In this document: positions 1-6,823 of the stretch, one piece after another
Position numbering within the stretch: the first letter of the stretch is position 1
How the letters are laid out: every line of letters begins with the position of its first letter
Assembly (NCBI GenBank): GCA_903910215.1
Contig: CAIVYV010000368.1
Coordinates: 1 to 17,457 of the forward strand
Source of the DNA: an uncultured Pseudomonadota bacterium
GTDB taxonomy: Bacteria > Pseudomonadota > Gammaproteobacteria > Steroidobacterales > Steroidobacteraceae
Length of the DNA: 17,457 nt
Reading direction: 5' to 3'
Notes under the pieces: model-generated
Databases searched by the model: none
The model's input: the letters and a program-made list of their open reading frames with translations, nothing else
Told to the model about the DNA's origin: nothing
Made by a program: the position numbers and the translations under genes

Positions 1-7
1 GAACTGA

Positions 8-319
8 TCAGTTGACCATGTTCTTGAGGTTCTTCAACGGCATAGCGCGAACCTTCTTCGAGGCCGGCTTTGCCTTGAACATCATCTTCTCACCCGTGAA
101 CGGGTTGACGCCTTCGCGAGCCTTCGTGGCCGGCTTCTTGACGACCTTGAGCTTGGCCAGACCCGGCAGGGTGAACAGGCCGTTGGCGCGCAGGCTCTTC
201 TTGATGATGCCGTTCAGCGAATCGAAAACGGCAGAAACATTCTTGCGCGACAACTCGGTGTCCTTCGCAATCTGATTGAGGATTTCGGACTTGGTCGGCG
301 GACCACCCTTTTTCGCCAT
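8..319 (-). CDS. HU-family DNA-binding protein
   Basis: This 103-residue basic protein is a nucleoid-associated HU/IHF-family member that would bend and compact DNA as a dimer. The amino-terminal helices (about residues 8-45) contain the usual SEILNQIA-type start of the fold. The DNA-binding beta arm is seen at residues 68-77 as REGVNPFTGE, matching the family pattern RxGxNPxTGE, and the C-terminal helix ends KNLKNMVN. It differs from E. coli HU in having a Lys/Gly/Pro-rich N-terminus and LPGLAKL where classic HU has a GFG turn, and it is about 13 residues longer. A variant HU of this kind is common in gammaproteobacteria, to my knowledge. The ATG at 319 has a strong ribosome-binding site, AGGAG, eight bases upstream. 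It lies 131 bp after yggT and is probably transcribed separately. Confidence 0.93.
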   Translation of the reverse strand: MAKKGGPPTKSEILNQIAKDTELSRKNVSAVFDSLNGIIKKSLRANGLFTLPGLAKLKVVKKPATKAREGVNPFTGEKMMFKAKPASKKVRAMPLKNLKNMVN

Positions 320-347
320 CGTGGAATTCTCCTGAATTTATAGTGTT

Positions 348-363
348 GCGCGCGTTCGCGCGC
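348..363. repeat. GC-only inverted repeat in the HU leader
   Basis: Two perfect 7-base arms made only of alternating G and C (GCGCGCG and CGCGCGC) flank a two-base centre. In RNA this would form a very stable hairpin (in practice with a 4-base loop) about 30 bases upstream of the HU start codon. It is not followed by a T-tract, so it is not an intrinsic terminator. A role in mRNA stability or translation control of HU is possible but is inference. Confidence 0.5.
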
Positions 364-380
364 GTTTCGATTCGGGCGGA

Positions 381-409
381 AACATAGCACATGGATCTTT
401 CCGCGCAAA
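381..409 (-). promoter_or_regulatory. Possible sigma-70 promoter of the HU gene
   Basis: Read on the minus strand, an extended -10 element TGCTATGTT (hexamer TATGTT at 381-386) is preceded by TTTGCG at 404-409 with a 17-base spacer. Transcription would begin near 374 and give a leader of about 55 bases before the ATG at 319. The -35 match is weak. This is the only sizeable non-coding gap in the window, which makes a promoter here plausible. A second AT-rich box, CTATAA, lies nearer the gene but lacks a partner -35. Confidence 0.4.
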
Positions 410-426
410 CACTTTTCGACGTTTCT

Positions 427-450
427 CCCCGTAAAAAATGGGGGTTTTTA
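427..450. terminator. C4/G5 hairpin after yggT, weak terminator candidate
   Basis: Immediately after the yggT stop codon lies an inverted repeat of CCCC (427-430) and GGGGG (440-444), with an A-rich loop and flanking T-tract. The T-tract (445-449) follows the hairpin only when read on the plus strand, where no gene needs terminating. Read in the direction of yggT the hairpin is not followed by a run of T. It may still end the long minus-strand run, but it is not a canonical terminator. Confidence 0.3.
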
Positions 451-984
451 TCAACCACGCAGCAGGATCAGCAGCACCTGGATGATGATTCCTGCCCACA
501 TCGGCGACAGATCAAGACCGCCGATCGCCGGCACTGCACGACGAATCCGGCCCAAAACCGGCTCGCAGAGCGACTCCAGCAGTGACTGAAGCGGCGAACG
601 CACACCGGGGGAGATCATCGAGGCAAGTGCGTATATGAAGATCGCCCAAAAGTAGAGCCACAAGGCATCGCGCACCGACACCAGCAAAGCGGCCTGCAGC
701 CAATCCAAGGCGCTCGGGAGCGCGCCGACAAGGATGAGCGTGACTGCAGCAGTTTGAACGAGCGCGGCGGCGTAGACCGCTACGATCGAAGCGGTATCGA
801 AGCGGCCGATGGCAGGCAAAGCGCGCCGGAGCGGTAAAACCAGCCAATTGGTGAGTCTGAGGATTGACTGGGCAATGGGGTTGCGAAAGTCGGCTCGAAC
901 CCATTGCAGCAGCAGGCGAATCAGAAACAGATACAGCAATAGCGACAAGAGGGTGTCAGCTAGGAACAAAATGGCCTGCTGCAT
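451..984 (-). CDS. yggT: YggT family integral membrane protein
   Basis: This 177-residue hydrophobic protein has two copies of the YGGT domain. The first spans about residues 17-62, with the pattern of a membrane helix followed by QWVRADFRNP and an amphipathic stretch ending VLPLRRALP. The second spans about 112-162, with YALASMISPGVRSP and EPVLGRIRRAVP. Two further hydrophobic helices lie between and after the repeats. The molecular function of YggT is not settled; homologues sit beside proC and yggS in many bacteria, and related proteins are linked to osmotic stress and, in plastids and Gram-positives, to envelope or division processes. The ATG at 984 lies 3 bp past the proC stop, with GGAGG seven bases upstream, inside the end of proC. 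It is the last gene of the long minus-strand run. Confidence 0.92.
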   Translation of the reverse strand: MQQAILFLADTLLSLLLYLFLIRLLLQWVRADFRNPIAQSILRLTNWLVLPLRRALPAIGRFDTASIVAVYAAALVQTAAVTLILVGALPSALDWLQAALLVSVRDALWLYFWAIFIYALASMISPGVRSPLQSLLESLCEPVLGRIRRAVPAIGGLDLSPMWAGIIIQVLLILLRG

Positions 985-987
985 CGG

Positions 988-1809
988 TCAGCCTCCGGTG
1001 TTGTCTTGTTGCCGAGAGAGCGCTCGGCCGCGATCGATCGCCGCTGCGACCGCCTGCTCGACGATGTGCTCGAGGTTAGCTTGGGTGAAGGCCTCGAGGG
1101 CGGCAGCCGTGGTCCCACCTTTCGAGGTTACCGAGCCGCGCAGGTTCGACATCGGTTCGCCGGTTGCCGCCATCAAGCCAGCTCCGTGCAGGGTCGCCGC
1201 CGCGAGCTTCGATGCCGCATCTTGATCGAGTCCGTGCCGGACGGCGGCATCGGCAAGTGCCTCAGCCAGTCGGAAAAAATAGGCAGGACCACTGCCGGAC
1301 AAGGCTGTCACGACGTCCATCAGTCCTTCGTCCTCCACCCATACGGTCATGCCGGCAGGCGCGAGGACGCGTTCGGCTCGTTCGCGATCTGTGTTATTCA
1401 CCGATTTATCCGCATAGAGACCGGTGGCGCCTGCGCCGAGCGAGGCGGGTCGGTTTGGCATCGCCCGAACGATACGCGCCTGAGGTCCGCACCAGTGCTG
1501 CAATTGCGAAGTCGAGAGCCCGGCAGCGATGGAGATCACGAGTGGTTGCGATCGCTCCAAATAGGTACGCAGAGGCGTGAGGACGGCCGCCATGTCCTGG
1601 GGTTTGACCGCGAGCACTAGACAGTCGATCTCGCCGGCGAATTCTTTGGCGTCACTCGTCGCATGGATCCCGAACTCGGTCGACAACGCGGTGCGCAAAT
1701 CAGCGTTCGGCTCGGCGACGAACAAGGTTTGCGCATCGACGCCGCTGCGTCGCAAGGCTGCGATCAAGGCGCGGCCCATGTGACCACCACCGACGAATCC
1801 CGTTTTCAT
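988..1809 (-). CDS. proC: Pyrroline-5-carboxylate reductase
   Basis: The 273-residue enzyme catalyses the last step of proline synthesis, reduction of pyrroline-5-carboxylate with NAD(P)H in the cytoplasm. The N-terminal Rossmann fold shows the nucleotide loop GGGHMG at residues 7-12 and the AVKPQ segment at 67-71. The catalytic C-terminal domain carries ALSGSGPAYFF (169-179) and the signature VTSKGGTTAAAL (227-238). Length is normal for the family. One unusual point: the strongly conserved PNTPA motif reads PNRPA (Arg at 120). The ATG at 1809 overlaps the yggS stop in an ATGA arrangement, which suggests translational coupling. The gene is part of the conserved yggS-proC-yggT trio. Confidence 0.97.
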   Translation of the reverse strand: MKTGFVGGGHMGRALIAALRRSGVDAQTLFVAEPNADLRTALSTEFGIHATSDAKEFAGEIDCLVLAVKPQDMAAVLTPLRTYLERSQPLVISIAAGLSTSQLQHWCGPQARIVRAMPNRPASLGAGATGLYADKSVNNTDRERAERVLAPAGMTVWVEDEGLMDVVTALSGSGPAYFFRLAEALADAAVRHGLDQDAASKLAAATLHGAGLMAATGEPMSNLRGSVTSKGGTTAAALEAFTQANLEHIVEQAVAAAIDRGRALSRQQDNTGG

Positions 1810-2525
1810 GACGACGATTGTAGACGCTCACCGAAGAGGGCGGTGCCCACTCGGATCAAAGTCGAGCCCTCGAGGATCGCAGCGGTGAGATCGGCGCTCA
1901 TGCCCATCGACAGGGTGTCGAGTCCCGGGAACTCAGGCTGGTGTGTCATCAAAAGTTGACGCAACTCGGCGAACCAGTGCCGCTGTGCGCTTTCATCGCG
2001 CTCCGCCGGGGGTAGCGCCATGAGTCCGCGGATCTGCAGTCGCGGCAATGCCACAACGGCTCGCAAGAGTGCGGGCAACTCTGCCGGAGTGACGCCGGCT
2101 TTCGTCGCCTCGTCGCCCAGTTTCACCTGCAGGCAGACCTGTAGCGGGGGGGCGTGTGGCGATCTTTGCTGCGAGAGACGCTCGGCGATCTTGAGTCGAT
2201 CAACGGTATGCACCCAATCGAAATACTCCGCTACCGGGCGCGTCTTGTTCGATTGCAGTTGTCCGATGAAATGCCACACCAGTTTCGGTGAGCGATCAGC
2301 CAGGGTCTGGATCTTGCCGATGGCTTCCTGCAGGTAGTTTTCGCCGAAGTCGCGTTGTCCGAGATCTGCGAGTGCTGCGATAGCTGCGGCCGGTTGAGTC
2401 TTGCTGACGGCCACCAGCGTGACCGAGTCGCTCGGGCGCTCCGCTTGGGTTGCAGCTGCTGCGATCTGGCTGCGGATCGCAGCCAAGCGGCGCGCGGGAT
2501 CAGACGTCGAAGACACTGTAGCCAT
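1806..2525 (-). CDS. yggS: YggS/PROSC family PLP homeostasis protein
   Basis: This is a pyridoxal-5'-phosphate-binding protein with the alanine-racemase-like barrel fold but no known enzymatic turnover. The family buffers PLP and affects amino-acid and vitamin B6 homeostasis. The PLP lysine is in LVAVSKTQP (Lys 42 if starting at 2525). Other signatures are FGENYLQEA, WHFIGQLQSNK, and near the C-terminus SMGMSADLTAAI and IRVGTALFG. The ATG at 2525 gives 239 residues, close to the family norm, and overlaps pyrK by 26 bp. Upstream in-frame starts (ATG 2540, GTG 2552) would only add a poorly conserved leader, and none has a clear ribosome-binding site, so the start is not certain. It couples to proC through an ATGA overlap. 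Confidence 0.94.
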   Translation of the reverse strand: MATVSSTSDPARRLAAIRSQIAAAATQAERPSDSVTLVAVSKTQPAAAIAALADLGQRDFGENYLQEAIGKIQTLADRSPKLVWHFIGQLQSNKTRPVAEYFDWVHTVDRLKIAERLSQQRSPHAPPLQVCLQVKLGDEATKAGVTPAELPALLRAVVALPRLQIRGLMALPPAERDESAQRHWFAELRQLLMTHQPEFPGLDTLSMGMSADLTAAILEGSTLIRVGTALFGERLQSSS

Positions 2526-3378
2526 CGAATACCGGGCCATCGACGCAGACACGCTTCATGGCCGGCCCCGCAGGCGTATTGACCTTGACCGTGCAGCCCG
2601 CGCAGCCACCGACCGCGCAGGCCATGAACTCTTCGAGCGAGACCTGACAGGGCAAGTCAAAGCGCTTGGCGACGCGAGTCGCGGCCTCGAGCATCGGAGT
2701 GGGTCCGCAAGCAAAGATTTCGACTTCGGCCAAGGCTGCAGGCGTCAACGTCGAGAGCCAGGCGCTAGCAAGTTCGGTGACGAAGCCATCGAAGCAGCCA
2801 GGGAAGCCGCTGCGCGAAGCGAGCCGAGCAGCGATGCCTCTCTCATCGAGCGACGGCATCGTGGCGATGACGCCTTCGGGGATTCCTGGTACCAGAATGG
2901 TCGATGGACGCGTTGCAAACGGGAAGGGAATCTCCGACCCCATGAGCACGAGTGGCTGCCAACCGTGCGGCATGCATTCGGCCAGAAACACCATCGGCGG
3001 GATGCCGACCCCACCGCCGATGAGCAAAGGCTTTTTTCGTGCTGGGTGCAGCTCGAAGGGCTTGCCGATGGGGCCGAGCACCGACAAGCGATCGCCAGCA
3101 CGGCGACGTGATAATGCGGCCAAGCCGGGTCCGACAATTTTGTAGAGAATTTCGATCCAGCCTGCCTCGCGATCGACGCGCATGATCGACAGCGGTCTGC
3201 GCATCGGGATGTCATCGTCGACCTGCAGGTGCGCGAAGCTGCCGGGCTCGGCGCGAGCGGCGCATTTTTTGGCTTCGAGGCGGATCACGAACTGCTCGCC
3301 AGGAAAAGCTTGTTGAGAGAGAACGACGCCATCTTCGAGGGCGATCGTGCCGCGGTGTGCGGGGTGGGTGCTCATCAT
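2500..3378 (-). CDS. pyrK: PyrK-like dihydroorotate dehydrogenase electron-transfer subunit
   Basis: This 292-residue flavo-iron-sulfur protein belongs to the ferredoxin-reductase-like PyrK family. In class 1B dihydroorotate dehydrogenase, PyrK passes electrons from the catalytic PyrD to NAD+. The FAD domain shows PMRRPLSI (58-65). The nucleotide-binding domain shows GGGVGIPPMVFLA (121-133) and ACGPTPML (223-230). The 2Fe-2S motif has Cys 254, 259, 262 and 278 (C-x4-C-x2-C-x15-C), followed by DGPVF, the expected PyrK ending. Between residues 150 and 210 it departs from Firmicutes PyrK: the usual TDDGS segment is not recognisable. Its first ATG (3378) shares ATGA with the pyrB stop; a second ATG follows at once. 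No catalytic PyrD lies in the window, so its partner is unknown. A related NAD(P)H reductase role cannot be excluded. Confidence 0.85.
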   Translation of the reverse strand: MMSTHPAHRGTIALEDGVVLSQQAFPGEQFVIRLEAKKCAARAEPGSFAHLQVDDDIPMRRPLSIMRVDREAGWIEILYKIVGPGLAALSRRRAGDRLSVLGPIGKPFELHPARKKPLLIGGGVGIPPMVFLAECMPHGWQPLVLMGSEIPFPFATRPSTILVPGIPEGVIATMPSLDERGIAARLASRSGFPGCFDGFVTELASAWLSTLTPAALAEVEIFACGPTPMLEAATRVAKRFDLPCQVSLEEFMACAVGGCAGCTVKVNTPAGPAMKRVCVDGPVFDGYSVFDV

Positions 3379-4343
3379 CGACCTGCCAACAGAGTTTCAA
3401 GTACAGCCATACGCACGGCGACGCCGTTGCGCACCTGATCACGAATGACCGACTGCGGACCATCCGCGACGTCGGAGGCGATTTCGACGCCGCGGTTCAT
3501 CGGTTGCGGATGCATGACGAGTGCGCGCGGCTTCGCTCGTTGCAGGCGCTCGCGAGTCAAACCCCATTCCTGAAAATAACGCGCCTCGTCTGGAATGGCC
3601 GCAGCGGTCATGCGCTCTTTTTGGATGCGCAGCATCATCACGACATCGCAGTCGTGGATGCCGCGATCGAGGTTCTCGAAGCGCGTGCAGCCTGCGAACT
3701 CCACAGCATCTGGCATCAAGCCCGCCGGTGCAACGAGGCGTACCTCACCGGCGCCGAGCGCGGTGAAAATTTGCGCTGCCGATCGCGCGACGCGTGAATG
3801 CTTCACATCGCCCACGATGGCGATGGTGAGGCCTTCGATGCGACCTCGGTGCTGTTGCACCGTGAGTGCATCGAGCAGTCCCTGCGTTGGATGCGAGAAG
3901 CTGCCCGCTCCGCCGGAGATCACGCTGACGCGTGGCGCGACGTGCGTAGCCACCATTTCCGGTATCGAGGCATCCGAATCGCGCAGGACGAAAGCATCGA
4001 CATGCATGGACTCGAGTGTCGCCACCGTATCGAGAACGCTTTCGCCTTTGAGCCGAGACGAGAGTTGCACCTCGATGTTGATGACATCGGCGCCCAGTCT
4101 GCGAGCGGCGAGTTCGAAAGACACGCGCGTACGCGTGGAGGGCTCGGCGAACATCAGCGCGACGGTTTTGCCCATCAGCGCGTTCGAGCGCGCAGCCGGT
4201 TCCGACAGCGGTGCTGAGTAGTGCGCCGAGCGCTCGAGCAGCGCTTCGAGCAGGGGCTTCGACAAGCCCTCCAGCGTCAGCAAGTGACGCAAGGAGCCGT
4301 CGCTGCGCCAGGGGTTCGACGGGGTGATATTTATTTCGGACAT
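3375..4343 (-). CDS. pyrB: Aspartate carbamoyltransferase catalytic subunit
   Basis: The 322-residue enzyme joins carbamoyl phosphate and aspartate, the committed step of pyrimidine synthesis. Carbamoyl-phosphate binding residues are in EPSTRTR (67-73) and HPTQG (151-155). The loop supplying Ser/Lys from the neighbouring subunit is SSRLKGES (95-102). IVGDVKHSRVARS (176-188) and MHPQPMNRG (277-285) are also typical. The sequence resembles the Pseudomonas/Bacillus type more than E. coli PyrB. Neither a regulatory pyrI nor the inactive dihydroorotase-like pyrC' that usually follows Pseudomonas pyrB is present here; pyrK takes that place. The ATG at 4343 is 10 bp after ruvX with only a weak ribosome-binding site. 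No PyrR gene separates it from ruvX, unlike in Pseudomonas. Confidence 0.97.
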   Translation of the reverse strand: MSEINITPSNPWRSDGSLRHLLTLEGLSKPLLEALLERSAHYSAPLSEPAARSNALMGKTVALMFAEPSTRTRVSFELAARRLGADVINIEVQLSSRLKGESVLDTVATLESMHVDAFVLRDSDASIPEMVATHVAPRVSVISGGAGSFSHPTQGLLDALTVQQHRGRIEGLTIAIVGDVKHSRVARSAAQIFTALGAGEVRLVAPAGLMPDAVEFAGCTRFENLDRGIHDCDVVMMLRIQKERMTAAAIPDEARYFQEWGLTRERLQRAKPRALVMHPQPMNRGVEIASDVADGPQSVIRDQVRNGVAVRMAVLETLLAGR

Positions 4344-4353
4344 GCGGCGAATC

Positions 4354-4794
4354 TCAACTGAACCAGCGCTCGAGGATGATGGCTGCCGCAGCGCTGTCGA
4401 TCGAGCCGCGATCGATGCGACCGCGTTGCCCTGCGCCGCGACGTTCGCGCAACGCCGCCTCGGCTTCCAGCGAGGAGTAGCGTTCGTCCACGAGTTCGAC
4501 AGGCAGTGTGTAGCGCTCGCTCAGCTCTTGCGCAAACCGCCGAGCTTTGCCCGTCAGGGCTTGCTCGGTACCGTCGACATTATACGGGCAGCCGACGACC
4601 AGTCGGTTCGGCGCGTGTTGTTTGAGTAGCGCGCTCATGCGCTGCCAATCTGCTACATCGAGGCCATCGCGCCCGGTCAGAGTCAGCGCTACGAGAGGAC
4701 GGGCGGTTCGAGTCAGCGAATCGCCGACGGCTAGGCCGATTCGTCGCAGACCGAAGTCGAGACCGATGACGATCTCAGGCGTGGCCAGCGACAT
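4354..4794 (-). CDS. ruvX: YqgF/RuvX family RNase H-fold nuclease
   Basis: This 146-residue protein is the essential YqgF/RuvX family member, described as a putative Holliday junction resolvase and implicated in 16S rRNA 5'-end maturation. It has the RNase H-like fold. The acidic active-site residues are visible: Asp 13 in GLDFGLRRIG, Glu 104 in VDERYSS and Asp 133 in IDSAAAAIIL. The motif VVGCPYNVDGTE (67-78) carries Cys where most homologues have Leu (VVGLP). The ATG at 4794 overlaps the end of algH by 20 bp, the typical algH-ruvX junction of gammaproteobacteria. Confidence 0.95.
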   Translation of the reverse strand: MSLATPEIVIGLDFGLRRIGLAVGDSLTRTARPLVALTLTGRDGLDVADWQRMSALLKQHAPNRLVVGCPYNVDGTEQALTGKARRFAQELSERYTLPVELVDERYSSLEAEAALRERRGAGQRGRIDRGSIDSAAAAIILERWFS

Positions 4795-5341
4795 GGCTCA
4801 TGCGGACCGGATCGACGCCGAGTTGTCGCCACACGGCATGCCAGCGGTCCTCGAGGGGCATCTCGAAGAGGATGCGCTCGTCGACCGGCAGGGTGATCCA
4901 AGCGTTGTCCTTCATCTCCTGTTCCAGCTGACCCGCACTCCAGCCGGCATAGCCCAGGGCCACGAAAGCGTCCCGAGGACCTTCGCCGCGTGCCATCGCG
5001 GCAAGCACATCTTTGGACGTGGTGATCTGGATGCCCTCGGCGATCTGGTGAGACGAATCCCACTCGCCCTCGGGTCGGTGTACCACGAAGCCACGATCAC
5101 GATTGACCGGTCCGCCGCGCAGAACCGGCCGCGCGCCAAGAACGATATCGGAGGTTTCGAGATCCATTTGTTCGAAGACTTCGGCTAGTGTCATCGGCAA
5201 GGGCTTGTTGATGACGATGCCGAGAGCGCCCCGTTCGGCGCTGTGCTCGCACACGAGGGTGACCGTTTGCGCAAACTCGGGGTCGGCAAGCGATGGCATC
5301 GCCACGAGCAGATGATTGGCCAGACTTCGATCGTCGGACAT
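4775..5341 (-). CDS. algH: AlgH/YqgE family protein (UPF0301)
   Basis: The product is a 188-residue cytoplasmic protein of the AlgH/YqgE family. AlgH was named for an effect on alginate production in Pseudomonas, but its biochemical activity is unresolved. Typical features are the start SLANHLLVAMPSLADP, the segment GALGIVINKP, GGPVNRDRGFVVH and YAGWSAGQLEQE. The frame stays open for 29 codons upstream, but that part is poorly conserved and runs into the tonB-like gene. The ATG at 5341 fits the family N-terminus and leaves a 16 bp gap after that gene. Confidence 0.95.
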   Translation of the reverse strand: MSDDRSLANHLLVAMPSLADPEFAQTVTLVCEHSAERGALGIVINKPLPMTLAEVFEQMDLETSDIVLGARPVLRGGPVNRDRGFVVHRPEGEWDSSHQIAEGIQITTSKDVLAAMARGEGPRDAFVALGYAGWSAGQLEQEMKDNAWITLPVDERILFEMPLEDRWHAVWRQLGVDPVRMSHVAGHA

Positions 5342-5357
5342 GTGCCAAGTATGCGGG

Positions 5358-5864
5358 TCAGCGGTTCGGCTCGCCAGTCTCGAAACGCCATTCGTAGGCA
5401 AATCGCAGGCTCTGCTGCCGTGCGGCAAGTGGCGCAGGAAAAGTCTCGAAGGGTGCTGCCTCTCGCACGAGATCGAGCGCAGCGCGATCCAGCCGACCGT
5501 CGCCGCTGCTGCGGCGGATCCTCAGCTCACCTAGGCTGCCATCGCTGCTCACGACGACCTCGAGCACCGGCGCCTCGCGCGCCAACACGCCGGTCACACG
5601 AGCGGGGAAGTGGCGAGTCGCGAAACGCTCCATGCTGGTCCGCCAACGTTCGATGTACTGCTGCTCGGGGGCGATGCCCTTGCTCGAGCCAGCGCTGCTC
5701 CGCTCGATCGAAGGCCACCAGCGCGCTTGCAGTTCCGTTCGCGGCGATATCGATTGATCAAGCTCCGGCTGACCGAGACTCAGTGCGGCTACGTGCAGCA
5801 GCGCCGCGGCGACGAGCGCGAGCGCGATCGGCCGATGTGGATACGGTGCCCGATCCGACTTCAA
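5358..5864 (-). CDS. Short TonB-like energy transducer
   Basis: The 168-residue protein has a single N-terminal membrane helix (about 12-30) and a C-terminal TonB domain (about 68-165). That domain shows YIERWRTSMERFATRHFP, then VVVSSDGSLGELRIRRSSGD with LDRAALDLV and a closing FAYEWRF. TonB proteins couple the inner-membrane ExbB/ExbD motor to outer-membrane receptors. The usual long Pro-rich periplasmic spacer is absent: only about 37 residues separate helix and domain. The start appears to be TTG at 5864, overlapping the gshB stop as TTGA, with TGGAG upstream; no in-frame ATG lies nearby. In Pseudomonas the gene at this locus is tonB3, linked to twitching motility. No exbB or exbD is in the window. 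Confidence 0.85.
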   Translation of the reverse strand: MKSDRAPYPHRPIALALVAAALLHVAALSLGQPELDQSISPRTELQARWWPSIERSSAGSSKGIAPEQQYIERWRTSMERFATRHFPARVTGVLAREAPVLEVVVSSDGSLGELRIRRSSGDGRLDRAALDLVREAAPFETFPAPLAARQQSLRFAYEWRFETGEPNR

Positions 5865-6823
5865 CGACGCTCCAGGCGACGACGGATGGCGGCGATCAGC
5901 AGCGCTGCGATATCGATACCGAACTGTTGGTCGAGTTCGCGGATACCGGTCGGGCTCGTGACATTAATCTCGGTGACATAGTCGCCGATCACATCGAGAC
6001 CGACAAACAACATGCCGCGTTCGGCAAGGCTCGGTCCGATCTGACTCGTGAGAAACAGGTCTCGCTCTCGCAGCGGGCGACCGACGCCCGTTGCACCTGC
6101 GGCTAGGTTGCCGCGATTGTCTTCAGATGATGGGATGCGCGCCAATGCGAAGGGAATCGGTGTGCCATCGACGAGCAATACGCGCGAATCGCCACCGGTG
6201 ACGATTTCTGGGAGATAGCGCTGCACGATGGCGTAATTCGAGCCGTAATCGGTCAAGGTCTCGAAAACGACGTTGGTGTTCTTATCGCCGCGCTCGAGCA
6301 CGAAGATTGATCGTCCGCCCATGCCGTGCAAGGGCTTACAAACGATCTTGTCGTGCTCGGTGAGGAACGCGTGCATATCCGACATATCACGTGTGATGAG
6401 CGTCGGTGCGCAGCATTGCGGGAACCAAGCGGTGTAGACCTTCTCGTTCATATCGCGCAGTCCGCGCGGATCGTTGACGACAAGAGCGCCTTGGTCCTGA
6501 GCGCGCTCGAGGATGTAGGTCGAATAGATGTATTCGGTATCGAAGGGTGGGTCCTTGCGCATCAAGATCGCATCGAGATCGCCCAAGCGTTGCAGCACCG
6601 GATCGCCGAGCTCGAACCAGCGGGCCGGATCCTTGAAAACCTTCAATGGGCGAGTGCGGCCGAGCGCGACACCATCGCGCAGCATCAAGTCACCCATTTC
6701 GAGGTAGCGCAGATCGAATCCGTCGGCTTGCGCCGCGAGCAGCATCGCGAGCGTCGAATCCTTGCTGAATTTGATGTCGGCGATGGGGTCCATCACCACG
6801 GCGAGGGTTGGTCGTGAAGTCAT
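5861..6823 (-). CDS. gshB: Glutathione synthetase
   Basis: The 320-residue ATP-grasp ligase adds glycine to gamma-glutamylcysteine, the second step of glutathione synthesis. It closely follows E. coli GshB: MRKDPPFDTEYIY in the N-terminal part, LRDMNEKVYTAWFP, the ATP-binding loop KPLHGMGGRSIF, RIPSSEDNRGNLAAG and the C-terminal GLDVIGDYVTEINVTSPTG. The reading frame stays open another 118 codons upstream, but that part is non-homologous and antiparallel to nothing useful: it lies within rsmE in another frame. The ATG at 6823 has AGGAGA about eight bases upstream and shares ATGA with the rsmE stop, so the start is well supported. Confidence 0.97.
   Translation of the reverse strand: MTSRPTLAVVMDPIADIKFSKDSTLAMLLAAQADGFDLRYLEMGDLMLRDGVALGRTRPLKVFKDPARWFELGDPVLQRLGDLDAILMRKDPPFDTEYIYSTYILERAQDQGALVVNDPRGLRDMNEKVYTAWFPQCCAPTLITRDMSDMHAFLTEHDKIVCKPLHGMGGRSIFVLERGDKNTNVVFETLTDYGSNYAIVQRYLPEIVTGGDSRVLLVDGTPIPFALARIPSSEDNRGNLAAGATGVGRPLRERDLFLTSQIGPSLAERGMLFVGLDVIGDYVTEINVTSPTGIRELDQQFGIDIAALLIAAIRRRLERR

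Noticed and set aside
427..450. A strong intrinsic terminator for the long minus-strand operon
   Set aside because: The hairpin is followed by T only on the plus strand, so it does not fit a terminator for yggT; it is listed only as a weak candidate.
5243..6106. A 287-codon open frame on the plus strand opposite algH, the tonB-like gene and gshB
   Set aside because: It has no recognisable motif, is rich in Arg and Ala, and opposes three genes with clear family signatures.
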